Positions 36,295 to 44,661 of a stretch of 64,000 bases of DNA are shown here, one piece after another; the stretch's first letter is position 1, and each line of letters opens with the position of its first letter. The notes beneath the pieces were generated by a model. It did not search any database and was not told the DNA's origin. It worked only from the letters and a program-made list of their open reading frames with translations. Source of the stretch: Massilia soli (GTDB lineage Bacteria > Pseudomonadota > Gammaproteobacteria > Burkholderiales > Burkholderiaceae_D); contig NZ_JAFBIL020000003.1 of the NCBI RefSeq assembly GCF_016809835.1, forward strand, positions 372,001 to 436,000, in the 5' to 3' direction. The position numbers and the translations under genes are program-made.

Positions 36295-37272
36295 TTATTC
36301 GTAGCGCTCGAAGTCCGGGTTCCGGCGCGTCATGTAATACCACTCCTGGTTCGGCCCCGCATTGACGTCGGGGAACAGGATCTTGCCGTCGAATTCCGCG
36401 GTCACCGGGGTGCCGTCGGCGCGCACGCCGATCTGGTCGCCCGCGGCCAGGTCGTCGAAGCTGCTCCATACGCGGCTGAAGGTGTCGCCGGCGTCGAGCT
36501 TGTCGTGCACCGCGACCATCGACAGCGTTTCCATCTCGTCCAGCGCCACCGGAAGCGGCTCGGGCGCGTCGATCAGCTTGAGGAAGGCGAGGGTGTTCAT
36601 GATGGCGCGGTAGGCGACATCGGGCGCCTGCGGGTCGTCGTGCTGGCCGCATTCGAGCGTCAGCGCGTAGCCGCCGGTGCTGCGCATGTATTCAGTGGTG
36701 CCCATCCCGTAACGCAGCACCGTCTGCAGTTGGGCGGCGTCGCCTTTGCCCATGCGGCGCACCACGCCGTCGCCATAGGTGCGCAGCCAGCCGTCGACGA
36801 AGCGCTTGACGCCAAGGCGGCGCGCCAGGGCGCGCTCTTTTTCGGCGTGCTTGAACGGCTCCAGCGGACCGCCGTTGTTGCGCGGGCCGACCATCGCGAA
36901 GGGCTGGCTCTGCGCGTTGAACGAGTGCAGGTCGAGCAGCACCTCATGGCGCGCAAGCAGCGGGCAGATCCAGTTGGCGACCTGGTCTTCGAAGTCCTGC
37001 GGGGCGTCGTTGGGGAACAGGTTGCGGTTCAGGTTGCGGTCGCCGGCGCGGCGGTTCAGCGCGTAGGCGAGCGGATTCACGATCGGGACGAAGGTCACGC
37101 TGCCCGCCACGATCTGCAGCGCGCCGCCGTCGAGTTCTTCCATCACGCGGCGGATCGCCTTGGTGCCGCAGGTCTCGTTGCCGTGCACCGCACCGGTGAT
37201 GATGACGGACGGCCCTTTGCCCAGGCCGGTGTAGTTGATCGATTTGAACTGCATCTCGCGTGCTGAAGTCAT
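36295..37272 (-). CDS. Succinylglutamate desuccinylase/aspartoacylase family protein
   Basis: 325 residues from MTSAREMQFKS; earlier in-frame codons lack support. M14-type zinc carboxypeptidase fold: first zinc ligands in ITGAVHGNETCGT (His-Gly-Asn-Glu), third in VLLDLHSFN (His), and the catalytic Glu in YALTLECGQHDD. 'GDRNLNRNLFPND' supplies the conserved RNLNR substrate Arg. Members cleave N-acyl amino acids such as N-succinylglutamate or N-acetylaspartate. Without other ast genes nearby, the substrate stays open. Confidence 0.88.
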   Translation of the reverse strand: MTSAREMQFKSINYTGLGKGPSVIITGAVHGNETCGTKAIRRVMEELDGGALQIVAGSVTFVPIVNPLAYALNRRAGDRNLNRNLFPNDAPQDFEDQVANWICPLLARHEVLLDLHSFNAQSQPFAMVGPRNNGGPLEPFKHAEKERALARRLGVKRFVDGWLRTYGDGVVRRMGKGDAAQLQTVLRYGMGTTEYMRSTGGYALTLECGQHDDPQAPDVAYRAIMNTLAFLKLIDAPEPLPVALDEMETLSMVAVHDKLDAGDTFSRVWSSFDDLAAGDQIGVRADGTPVTAEFDGKILFPDVNAGPNQEWYYMTRRNPDFERYE

Positions 37273-37402
37273 TTCCCGGCTTTCCGTGATAGGTCGTGCG
37301 GCGGCGCCCCGTTGGCGCGCTGCATCCGGTATTTTATCGGGAAATGCTGGCATCGGCAGCATTGGCATGGCATCATCGGCCCTCATTTTTTGACATCCCA
37401 CC

Positions 37403-38548
37403 ATGACCGCAACTCATCACCCGCGCCGCCTGTTCGGCCTCGACACGCTGCGCGCACTGGCCATCGTGATGGTCGTGCTGCACCACTACACGCTGTTTGT
37501 CAGCCGCTCCGATACGACGTTTGGATGGTTCGGCGAGATCGGCTGGGTCGGCGTCGACCTGTTCTTCGCCTTGTCGGGCTACCTGATCGGCAACCAGATC
37601 TTCGCGGCGATGCGCAGCGAGGCCGGCTTCTCGCTGCCGCGCTTCTACGCGCGCCGCTTCCTGCGCACGCTGCCTGCGTTCTATGTGGTCGTGGCGCTGT
37701 ACGCCTTGTGGCCGTGGTTCCGCAATGGACTCGAGATGCCGCCGCTGTGGAAGTTCCTGACCTTCGTCCAGAACATCAACCTGACGCCAGGTACCGCGTT
37801 CTCGCATGCCTGGTCGCTGTGCATCGAAGAGCAGTTCTATGTCGTGCTGCCGGCGCTGGCGATCTTCATCGCCTCGCTGCGCGGTTCGCTGCGCTGGGCG
37901 TGGTTCGCCGTCGCACTGGCGTTCGCGGCCGGCATGGCGGTGCGTGCGACCTTGTGGCAGGAGCTGGTCGACGGCAGCGCCCAGCCGGGCCTGAACTACT
38001 ACAAATATATCTATTACTCGACCTTCTGCCGCTTCGATGAACTGGTCGCCGGCGTCGCTCTGGCGCTGCTGAAAAACTACCACCAGGGGGCATGGCGGCG
38101 AATCACCACCAACGGCAATGCGGCGCTGGCGGCCGGTGCGGCGGTGTGCGCGGCGGCGTTCTGGCTGTTCCTGGATGACCGCGAGTCCTTTGCAATCACG
38201 GTGGTGGGCTTCCCGATGCTGGCGTTGGGCTTCACGCTGCTGATCGTCGCAGCGCTGAGCGAACGGTCGGTACTGCGCGACACCAGGGTGCCAGGCGCCG
38301 GCCCCCTTGCGCTGTGGGCCTACGCGATCTACCTGACCCACAAGCAGATCGGCATGCTGGCGCGCGAACCGTTGATGGAACTGGGCTACGCCCCCGGCTC
38401 GCTGGTCGCAATCGGCGTCATCATGGCGCTGTCGCTGCTGTTTGGCTGGCTGCTCTACAAGCTGGTGGAGACGCCGTTCATGGTGCTGCGCGACCGCTAT
38501 GTGCCGACCAACTCGGCGCGGCCAGCGCTTATGCCTCAGCCTCGATAA
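37403..38548 (+). CDS. Acyltransferase family 3 membrane protein (OafA/YrhL-like)
   Basis: 381 residues with about ten hydrophobic helices. N-terminal 'LFGLDTLRALAIVMVVLHHY' carries the conserved Arg and His of the acyltransferase-3 family, and GWVGVDLFFALSGYLIG is the second signature. 'RFLRTLPAFYVVV' and 'HAWSLCIEEQFYVVLP' follow (conserved Glu). These inner-membrane enzymes O-acylate surface polysaccharides, peptidoglycan or antibiotics; no sugar gene cluster lies nearby to point to the acceptor. The 3' end overlaps a convergent small gene by 20 bases. Confidence 0.9.
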   Translation: MTATHHPRRLFGLDTLRALAIVMVVLHHYTLFVSRSDTTFGWFGEIGWVGVDLFFALSGYLIGNQIFAAMRSEAGFSLPRFYARRFLRTLPAFYVVVALYALWPWFRNGLEMPPLWKFLTFVQNINLTPGTAFSHAWSLCIEEQFYVVLPALAIFIASLRGSLRWAWFAVALAFAAGMAVRATLWQELVDGSAQPGLNYYKYIYYSTFCRFDELVAGVALALLKNYHQGAWRRITTNGNAALAAGAAVCAAAFWLFLDDRESFAITVVGFPMLALGFTLLIVAALSERSVLRDTRVPGAGPLALWAYAIYLTHKQIGMLAREPLMELGYAPGSLVAIGVIMALSLLFGWLLYKLVETPFMVLRDRYVPTNSARPALMPQPR

Positions 38549-39002
38549 CGTCGAATGCCGAGTGCATCCCGCCGAGAAAGGCGAGGATGTCGCGCGAGCG
38601 TGTCGCCAGGTCGTCGTGAACTCCGCGCTCGATCGCGCCGCGCAGGCCCGGGATGGCTTCCTGCGTATGCGGGCTCTGGTAAGCGTTGATCAGCATCGCC
38701 ACCAGGTCGACCGGATTGCCGCACGAGCGGCGCATGCGTGTTTCGATCACGGCCAGCAGGGCGCGCTGCATGCCGGGCGTGGGATTGACGATGTAGGTGA
38801 AGACGGTCGGCGTATTGGAGATCGACTCGCACATCGAGCGTTCGATGGCGTCCGGTTTAAGGTCCGATGCGATATCGAAGTAAGCGGGATTCCAGTGCGT
38901 GCGCGCGTATGGATGGCGCGCCGGGAACGAACTGACGGTCTCGAACCCGCAGGCGCGGCTGGCCCAGGCAAGGGCCTCAAGGATTTTTGGAAGCAGTGGC
39001 AT
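38529..39002 (-). CDS. Hypothetical protein (157 aa)
   Basis: 157 residues, no signal peptide. Mixed helical sequence with a central 'SNTPTVFTYIVNPTPGMQRALLAVIETRMRRSCGNPVDLV' and a C-terminal helix. The ribosome site is weak, and the gene overlaps the acyltransferase-3 gene end to end, but the composition and codon usage look coding. Family not recognised. Confidence 0.6.
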   Translation of the reverse strand: MPLLPKILEALAWASRACGFETVSSFPARHPYARTHWNPAYFDIASDLKPDAIERSMCESISNTPTVFTYIVNPTPGMQRALLAVIETRMRRSCGNPVDLVAMLINAYQSPHTQEAIPGLRGAIERGVHDDLATRSRDILAFLGGMHSAFDVIEAEA

Positions 39003-39041
39003 GGCGCTAGTTTATCCCATGCCACTGCCGGGTGCTGCGAT

Positions 39042-39914
39042 TCAAGCCGCGAAGCGGCCGGCCCGGTAGTCGTCCATCGCCTGGATGATCTCGGCCTGGG
39101 TGTTCATCACGAATGGCCCGTACTGCGCGATCGGCTCGTTGAGCGGCCGGCCGGCCACCACGATGAAGCGGCTCTCCTTCGGCGCCACGATGCGCACGCC
39201 ATCGGCATCAGCGTCGTTGGCCAGGATCGCCATGCGCGCTTCCGGAACACAGCTTTCATCAACCACCAGGTGCCCGCGGTACGGGTAGACGAAGGCGTTG
39301 TGCCCCGCCGGCAGCGGCAGGTCGAAGCTGGCGTTGGCCGGCAGCGTCACGTCGAGGTACAGCGGCTCGGTCCCGGAGCGCTGGACCGCGCCTTCCACGC
39401 CATGCGTGGCGCCAGCGATCACCTTGACCTGGGCTCCCGACGTGGTGGTGAAACGCGGTACTTCTCCCGTTGGAATGTCGCGGTACCACGGTTCCATCAT
39501 CTTGTCGGTCGATGGCAGGTTAAGCCACAGCTGGAAGCCTTCCATCAGGCCGTCGGTCTGCTCCGGCATTTCGGAGTGGGCCACGCCGCGGCCAGCCGTC
39601 ATCCATTGCACGCCGCCATCGGTGATCAGGCCTTCATTGCCGGCGCTGTCCTTGTGGCGCATGCTACCGGTCAGCATGTAGGTGATCGTCTCGAAACCGC
39701 GGTGCGGGTGCTCAGGGAATCCGGCGATATAGTCGCCCGGCTTGTCGCTGCCGAACGCGTCGAGCATCAGGAACGGATCGAGGCGGCGCTGCAGCGGCTG
39801 TGTGAGGACGCGGTTGATTTTCACGCCCGCGCCGTCAGTGGTCGGCTGGCCGTTGACCAGGCGTTCAACGCCGCGGCCACGGCTCACGCGCTGGTTGGTC
39901 ACTTGTTGAGTCAT
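39042..39914 (-). CDS. Pirin family protein
   Basis: 290 residues; ATG at 39914 has AGGAGA five bases upstream, better than the GTG one codon before. Bicupin: 'LDAFGSDKPGDYIAGFPEHPHRGFETITYML' contains the three metal His and the 'GGVQWMTAGRGVAHSEMPE' Glu/His of the N-terminal cupin. Pirins of this type are metal-binding quercetinase-like proteins or redox sensors. The azoreductase gene lies just upstream in the same direction, so the two form an operon, probably controlled by the divergent LysR regulator. Confidence 0.93.
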   Translation of the reverse strand: MTQQVTNQRVSRGRGVERLVNGQPTTDGAGVKINRVLTQPLQRRLDPFLMLDAFGSDKPGDYIAGFPEHPHRGFETITYMLTGSMRHKDSAGNEGLITDGGVQWMTAGRGVAHSEMPEQTDGLMEGFQLWLNLPSTDKMMEPWYRDIPTGEVPRFTTTSGAQVKVIAGATHGVEGAVQRSGTEPLYLDVTLPANASFDLPLPAGHNAFVYPYRGHLVVDESCVPEARMAILANDADADGVRIVAPKESRFIVVAGRPLNEPIAQYGPFVMNTQAEIIQAMDDYRAGRFAA

Positions 39915-39944
39915 CACATTCTCCTTGTCAGCGCCGCCCGGCAG

Positions 39945-40541
39945 TCAGGCGACTTCTTTAATCTGCTCGTTTGCGTCTGCAATCGCTTTGGCCACCGCTT
40001 CCGGGCCCATGCCGTGACCTTCCGAGTACACGAAGCTCACATCGGTCAGCCCGAGGAATCCGAGCATCGTCTTCAGGTAGGGCACCTGCGAGTCGCTGGC
40101 GCCATTTTTGTGCACTCCGCCACGCGCCAGGGCCACGTAGACCTTCTTGTTCTTCAACAGGCCTTCAGGACCTTCGGCGGTATAGCGGAAGGTGACGCCG
40201 GCGCGCGCCAGTGCGTCGAACCAGCTTTTCAGCTGCACGGTGATGCCGAAGTTGTACATCGGGGCGCCAATCACAATGGCATCTGCTGCCTGCGCCTGGG
40301 CGATGAGCGCGTCGTCCAGCGCCACGCGGGCGGCTTGTTCAGGCGTGCGCTGGTCGGCAGGGGTGAACAGGGCGCCCAGGGTCGGTTCGTCGATTGCCGG
40401 GTGCGGGTTGGTCGCCAGATCGCGGCGCACCAGGGCGGCGCCGGGGTTGGCCGCCTGCAGGCGGGCGACGATGGCGTCGGCCACGCGGGTGGATTCGGAA
40501 CCGGTCGAACGGGCGCTGGAGTTGATTTGCAGGATGTTCAT
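39945..40541 (-). CDS. azoR: FMN-dependent NADH-azoreductase
   Basis: 198 residues with a flavodoxin-like fold. N-terminal '[20 protein letters not shown]' binds FMN phosphate; '[33 protein letters not shown]' and 'VALARGGV' complete the flavin pocket; '[23 protein letters not shown]' is the C-terminal signature. It reduces azo dyes and quinones with two-electron transfer, defending against quinone stress. AAAGGA ribosome site. Pirin follows 30 bases downstream. A divergent LysR gene begins 108 bases away. Confidence 0.94.
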   Translation of the reverse strand: MNILQINSSARSTGSESTRVADAIVARLQAANPGAALVRRDLATNPHPAIDEPTLGALFTPADQRTPEQAARVALDDALIAQAQAADAIVIGAPMYNFGITVQLKSWFDALARAGVTFRYTAEGPEGLLKNKKVYVALARGGVHKNGASDSQVPYLKTMLGFLGLTDVSFVYSEGHGMGPEAVAKAIADANEQIKEVA

Positions 40542-40587
40542 TGTGTGTCCTTTACGGGTTGAAGTGCGATGGAGTACACTTTAGGCG

Positions 40588-40606
40588 TTCCAAAAACAAT
40601 CCGGAA
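40588..40606. promoter_or_regulatory. Candidate LysR-regulator binding site
   Basis: TTCC-N11-GGAA inverted repeat in the 108-base space between the divergent azoR and LysR-type genes, the usual position and spacing class for such regulators. Confidence 0.35.
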
Positions 40607-40649
40607 GCCCTTAAAATGGATAAGATTATTCCATCAGTGGCACAATCAA

Positions 40650-41576
40650 ATGGACCTTGACCCGAACGACCTGCTGCTGTTTGCCCGTATTGTCGAGGCC
40701 GGCAGTTTCAGCCAGGCGGCGCTGCGCGTGCAGCTGCCCAAGTCGACCGTATCGCGCCGGCTTGCGCTGCTGGAGGCGAAGCTCGGCGAGCGGCTCCTGC
40801 AGCGCACCACGCGCAAGCTGGTGGTTACCGAATTCGGCGCCAGCCTGCTGGAGCACGCGCAAAAAGTGGTCGAGGAGGTCGAGGCAGTCGGCGCGCTGGC
40901 GCAGCACCGCCAGCAGGCGCCGAGCGGGCGCCTGCGCATCTCGGCGCCCGGCGACTTCGCCAACATCGGGCTGACCGCGGTGATGACCGAGTTCATGGCG
41001 CGCTATCCGGCGGTGACGGTGGAGCTGGACCTGTCGCCGCGCCGGGTCGACCTGGTGTCGGAGAACTTCGACATCGCGATCCGCATGGGCGACCTGCCGG
41101 AAGATTCCACGCTCAACGCGCGCCGCGTGGTCCTTGAGCGCATGGGCCTGTACGCCGCGCCGTCGTATGTCGCGGCGCGCGGCATGCCGGCCCATCCCGA
41201 CGAACTCGAGCAGCACGACTTGCTATGCCTGCTAAGCCGCACCGGCGGGCCGGCGCCCTGGGTGCTATCGAACGCGAAGGTGCAGTGGGAACGCCCGCTG
41301 GCGGCGCGGATGACGGCCAACTCGCCCGATCTGCTGGCGCGCATGGCGGTCGCCGGCGCCGGCATCGCGGCCAGTTCCGACTTGTTCGCAGGGCAGTTCA
41401 TGGACAGCGGGGAGCTGGTGCGGGTGCTGCCGGACTGGCATCTGCCGATTGCCACCGGCTGGGCGGTGTTCCCGGGACGGAGGCTGATGCCGGCCAAGAC
41501 GCGCGCGTTCCTCGATTTGATGGAGGTGACGTGCTGCGAAGAGGCCAAGAAGCGGGGCGAGGCGGGCGTGGCTTAG
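40650..41576 (+). CDS. LysR family transcriptional regulator
   Basis: 308 residues from MDLDPNDLLLFARIVEAGSF, which is the canonical LysR start; the longer frame upstream crosses the divergent promoter. Winged helix-turn-helix at 5-65 ('SFSQAALRVQLPKSTVSRRLALLEAKLGERLLQRTTRKL'), linker helix, and an effector-binding domain at 90-300. Its position suggests it controls azoR-pirin in response to quinones or related electrophiles, and itself. A stem-loop follows the stop. Confidence 0.92.
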   Translation: MDLDPNDLLLFARIVEAGSFSQAALRVQLPKSTVSRRLALLEAKLGERLLQRTTRKLVVTEFGASLLEHAQKVVEEVEAVGALAQHRQQAPSGRLRISAPGDFANIGLTAVMTEFMARYPAVTVELDLSPRRVDLVSENFDIAIRMGDLPEDSTLNARRVVLERMGLYAAPSYVAARGMPAHPDELEQHDLLCLLSRTGGPAPWVLSNAKVQWERPLAARMTANSPDLLARMAVAGAGIAASSDLFAGQFMDSGELVRVLPDWHLPIATGWAVFPGRRLMPAKTRAFLDLMEVTCCEEAKKRGEAGVA

Positions 41577-41586
41577 CAGCGGAAAA

Positions 41587-41611
41587 CGGCGGATGCGCTT
41601 ATCCGCCGCTT
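41587..41611. terminator. Possible bidirectional terminator
   Basis: GCGGAT/ATCCGC stem with a 6-base loop between the convergent LysR and psd stops. The T run is weak on both sides. Confidence 0.4.
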
Positions 41612-41616
41612 CGACT

Positions 41617-42468
41617 TCAACGCGCCGGGCGGTTCCCCATCATCTCGCCCAGGCGGATGCTGCGCTCGGGCGCCCACAGCGGATTGAACTTGATGGTATC
41701 GGGCTTGAACAGCATCACAATGGTCGATCCAAGCAGGAAGCGGCCCATCTCTTCACCCTTCTTCAGCACGATCTGCTGGTCGTCGTAGCGCCATTCGCAC
41801 ACCTTGCTTGCCCGCGGCGGGTTGACCACGCCATGCCACACGGTGGCCATGCTGCCGACGATGGTGGCGCCGACCAGGGTCAGTACAAATTCGCCGAACT
41901 CCGGCGACTCGAATACGCAGACCACCCGCTCGTTGCGCGCAAACAGTCCCGGAATACCGCGCGCGGTGGTCGGGTTCACCGAGAACAGCGCGCCCGGGAC
42001 ATAGATCATGCGCGTCAGGCGGCCATCGCAGGGCATGTGCAGGCGGTGATAATCCTTCGGGCTCAGATACAGATTGGCGAAGTGGCCGTGCTGGAAATGG
42101 GACGCCAGCGACGCGTCGCCGCCGACCAGTTCCGTGGTGGTGAACTTGTGGCCCTTGGCCTGGAAAATCTGGTGGTCGTCGATCTGGCCGAACTGGCTGA
42201 TGGCGCCGTCGACCGGGCAGATGAAGTCGGCATTGGCCAGCGGGCGCACGCCCTCGCGCAGCGGCCGGGTGAAGAACTCGTTGAAGCTGGTGTAGCTTTC
42301 GATATCCGGATTGACCGCCTCGTCCATGTTGACGCCGTACTTGCCGACGAACCAGCGAATCAGGCCCGTGGTCATGGCGCCGCCCTTGGCGCCGGCAACG
42401 CGGCCGGCGAGCGTGGTCATGGCCTGTTTAGGCATAAGGTACTGCGGCAGGACTTTAAGGCGAGACAC
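41617..42468 (-). CDS. psd: Phosphatidylserine decarboxylase
   Basis: 283 residues from a GTG start. The self-cleavage motif LGST lies in GRFLLGSTIVMLF near residue 248; cleavage before Ser creates the pyruvoyl group and alpha and beta chains. The catalytic Asp and His are in 'FICPVDGAISQFG' and 'LYLSPKDYHRLHMPCDGRL'. It makes phosphatidylethanolamine from phosphatidylserine at the inner membrane. It stands alone here, convergent with the LysR gene. Confidence 0.96.
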   Translation of the reverse strand: MSRLKVLPQYLMPKQAMTTLAGRVAGAKGGAMTTGLIRWFVGKYGVNMDEAVNPDIESYTSFNEFFTRPLREGVRPLANADFICPVDGAISQFGQIDDHQIFQAKGHKFTTTELVGGDASLASHFQHGHFANLYLSPKDYHRLHMPCDGRLTRMIYVPGALFSVNPTTARGIPGLFARNERVVCVFESPEFGEFVLTLVGATIVGSMATVWHGVVNPPRASKVCEWRYDDQQIVLKKGEEMGRFLLGSTIVMLFKPDTIKFNPLWAPERSIRLGEMMGNRPAR

Positions 42469-42554
42469 GATAGCTACCTGTAATCAAGACAATCCTGAAT
42501 TATGCCTATACTCGGCAAGAATGGCGAATTTATTGCTGTCGACCAATTAGCGTT

Positions 42555-43790
42555 CTAGCCCTTGACGCGGTGCGTCCTGAAGTAGCGTACCGCGATAAGG
42601 ATCGCGCAGGCCTGCAGCAGCGCGCATGCGAAGAACGTGCTGCCGATGCGCCAGTCCTGCTGCGGCAAGCGGCTGGTCAAGCCGAGGATGGTGGTGCCGG
42701 CCAGCGGCATGATGATGATGCCGACGCTGGTGATCGACTGCAGCGATCCCATCAGCTCACCCTGCTCGTTGGCCGGCGAGGCCTTCGAGATGATGCCCTG
42801 CAGCGCCGGGCCGGCGGCGAATGCCAGCAGGTTACATAAGATAAAGACGTACATCATCCAGCCCTGGGTCGCCAGGCCGTACAAGAAATAGGTGATGCAG
42901 CCCGACCCCAGCCCAAGCAGCGACAGGCGCACTTCGCCGAAGCGGCGGATCAGGATGCCCAGCAGGCCGGCCTGCACCACGGCGGCGGCCAGGCCCACGC
43001 AAAACAGCGCGATGCCGTTCTCGCGCGGGGTCCAGTCGAAGCGGAACGTGGTGTACAGCACCCAGGTCGACTGCAGCGCCATCTGCGCGAACACCATCAG
43101 CGTGTAGACGTAGACCAGGCCGCGGATGTCGGCGCGGCGGAACAGCTTGAGGATGGCCGTGAACGGGTTCAGGCGCGCCAGCGCGAACGGCGCGCGCTGC
43201 GACAGGTCGAGCGACTCGGGCACCGCGAAGTAGCCATACACCAGGTTGGCCGCCGACAGCGCCGCGGCCACATAGAACGGCAGGTGCAGGTTGACGTCGC
43301 CCAGCAGGCCGCCCAGCATCGGGCCGCAGATGAATCCCAGCCCGAACGCGGCGCCGATCTTGCCGAAGCTCTTGGCGCGGTTGTCGTGGGTCGAGATGTC
43401 GGACGCATAGGCCGAGGCGACCGACATGCTGGCCGACGACATGCCGCCAATGACACGCGCGATGAACAGCCACGCCAGGCTCGGGGCCCATGCGGTGATC
43501 AGGAAGTTGACGCACATGCCCGCCATCGAATACATCAGCACCGGACGGCGTCCGACCCGGTCGCTCAGCGCGCCGAGCGCCGGCATGAAAATGAACTGCA
43601 TCAGCCCGAAGACCATCGTCAGCACGCCGAACCACATCGCTTGCTGGTCGCGCGCGGCGACAAATTCACCCACCAGCAGCGGCATCACCGGCACGATCAG
43701 GCCGATGCCGAGCATGTCGATGAAAATGCAGACGAGGACAAAGTTGAGGTTGCCGGGGCGCGGGAGGGTGCTGGCTGGGCTGCTGGTCAT
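42555..43790 (-). CDS. TCR/Tet family MFS transporter
   Basis: 411 residues with about 12 membrane helices. The MFS motif A is 'PALGALSDRVGRRPVLMYSMAG' between helices 2 and 3; 'ARVIGGMSSASMSVASAYASDIS' is typical of Tet(A)-like drug:proton antiporters; helix 5 motif C 'GAAFGLGFICGPMLGGLLGD' marks an exporter. It may expel tetracycline-like or other compounds; Tet-family membership alone does not prove resistance. No tetR-like repressor is adjacent. Confidence 0.9.
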   Translation of the reverse strand: MTSSPASTLPRPGNLNFVLVCIFIDMLGIGLIVPVMPLLVGEFVAARDQQAMWFGVLTMVFGLMQFIFMPALGALSDRVGRRPVLMYSMAGMCVNFLITAWAPSLAWLFIARVIGGMSSASMSVASAYASDISTHDNRAKSFGKIGAAFGLGFICGPMLGGLLGDVNLHLPFYVAAALSAANLVYGYFAVPESLDLSQRAPFALARLNPFTAILKLFRRADIRGLVYVYTLMVFAQMALQSTWVLYTTFRFDWTPRENGIALFCVGLAAAVVQAGLLGILIRRFGEVRLSLLGLGSGCITYFLYGLATQGWMMYVFILCNLLAFAAGPALQGIISKASPANEQGELMGSLQSITSVGIIIMPLAGTTILGLTSRLPQQDWRIGSTFFACALLQACAILIAVRYFRTHRVKG

Positions 43791-43872
43791 GGACGGTCAG
43801 CCCATCGATTGGGCGTAAAAAACGTAGCAGTATAGTAACGCAGGAACAGGCTCCGCGGGACGGCCGCCAGCC

Positions 43873-44532
43873 TTATTGCGCGAGCGCCGCGGCGCGTTGC
43901 GACAGTGCGTCGGCGGCGGCGTTCTTGTGGCGCGGGATCCAGCGCAGCGATACGCCGTCCAGCTGCGCGAGCAAGGCGTGCGCGGCCGAGCGGTATTCTT
44001 CCAGCGATGCTGCCGCGTCCAGCGCCGGGCCGTTGACGTCGTCGATCACGACCCGGCTGTCGCCATAGACGACCAGGCCGGAGGCGCCCGCTTGCACCGC
44101 AGCCTCCAGCACCGCGATCAGGGCGCGGTACTCGGCCTCGCTGCTGTTGCCGTAGCCAGCCGCTTGCGACACTTCGACGCTGACGCCGGCCGGCCCCAGC
44201 AGCAAGGCCCCGATGCCGCAGCGCCCCGGGTTCGGGTGGGCCGAGCCGTCGAACCAGGCGCGCCATGCGGCAGGCGGACCCTGGTGCCTGGCCTTGCGGC
44301 TGGCCTCGATCGCCGCCTTGCGCTCGGCGCGCGCAAGGATTCTTGCCGCATCGGCCTGGCGCAGCGCGCGCCGGTCAGCCAGCAGCGCCGCCAGGCCGGC
44401 GAGGCCGGCAGCGGCGGTCAGGACGCGGCGCAGCGCCTCGTCTTCGCTGATGCCGGCCGAGGCCGCAAGTTTGCGGCTGGCGCTGAGTTCGGATTTGTAG
44501 GCGGCGTGCTGCAACGGCGGTGGCTGGTTCAT
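43873..44532 (-). CDS. Ribonuclease HI-like protein with N-terminal extension
   Basis: 219 residues. Residues 1-90 are a helical, Ala-rich extension (two Ala/Arg helices). Residues 93-217 form an RNase H fold with the four acidic catalytic residues: Asp in AWFDGSAHPNPG, Glu in SSEAEYRALIAVLEAA, Asp in VVYGDSRVVIDDV and Asp in 'RHKNAAADALSQ'. This resembles the RNHI-like/'RVT_3' type lacking the basic handle of classical RnhA. It would cleave RNA in RNA-DNA hybrids. The start MNQPPPLQ is chosen by homology length; the ribosome site is weak. Confidence 0.85.
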   Translation of the reverse strand: MNQPPPLQHAAYKSELSASRKLAASAGISEDEALRRVLTAAAGLAGLAALLADRRALRQADAARILARAERKAAIEASRKARHQGPPAAWRAWFDGSAHPNPGRCGIGALLLGPAGVSVEVSQAAGYGNSSEAEYRALIAVLEAAVQAGASGLVVYGDSRVVIDDVNGPALDAAASLEEYRSAAHALLAQLDGVSLRWIPRHKNAAADALSQRAAALAQ

Positions 44533-44661
44533 GCCCGCAGCATAGCGTTTTTGCGGCCAATTGAATACGCTCATCAAACTGGCCGAACTTTCGACGCGCC
44601 GGTGCGATCTGATCCATGACGCAGCGCGCAGTCGCCGCTCGTGAACGTGCCGGAGTTATCA

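Noticed and set aside
40616-40634. Palindrome near the LysR start (ATGGA...TCCAT)
   Set aside because: Only the outer five bases pair; the inner part needs a bulge. The TTCC-N11-GGAA site is a better regulator-site candidate.
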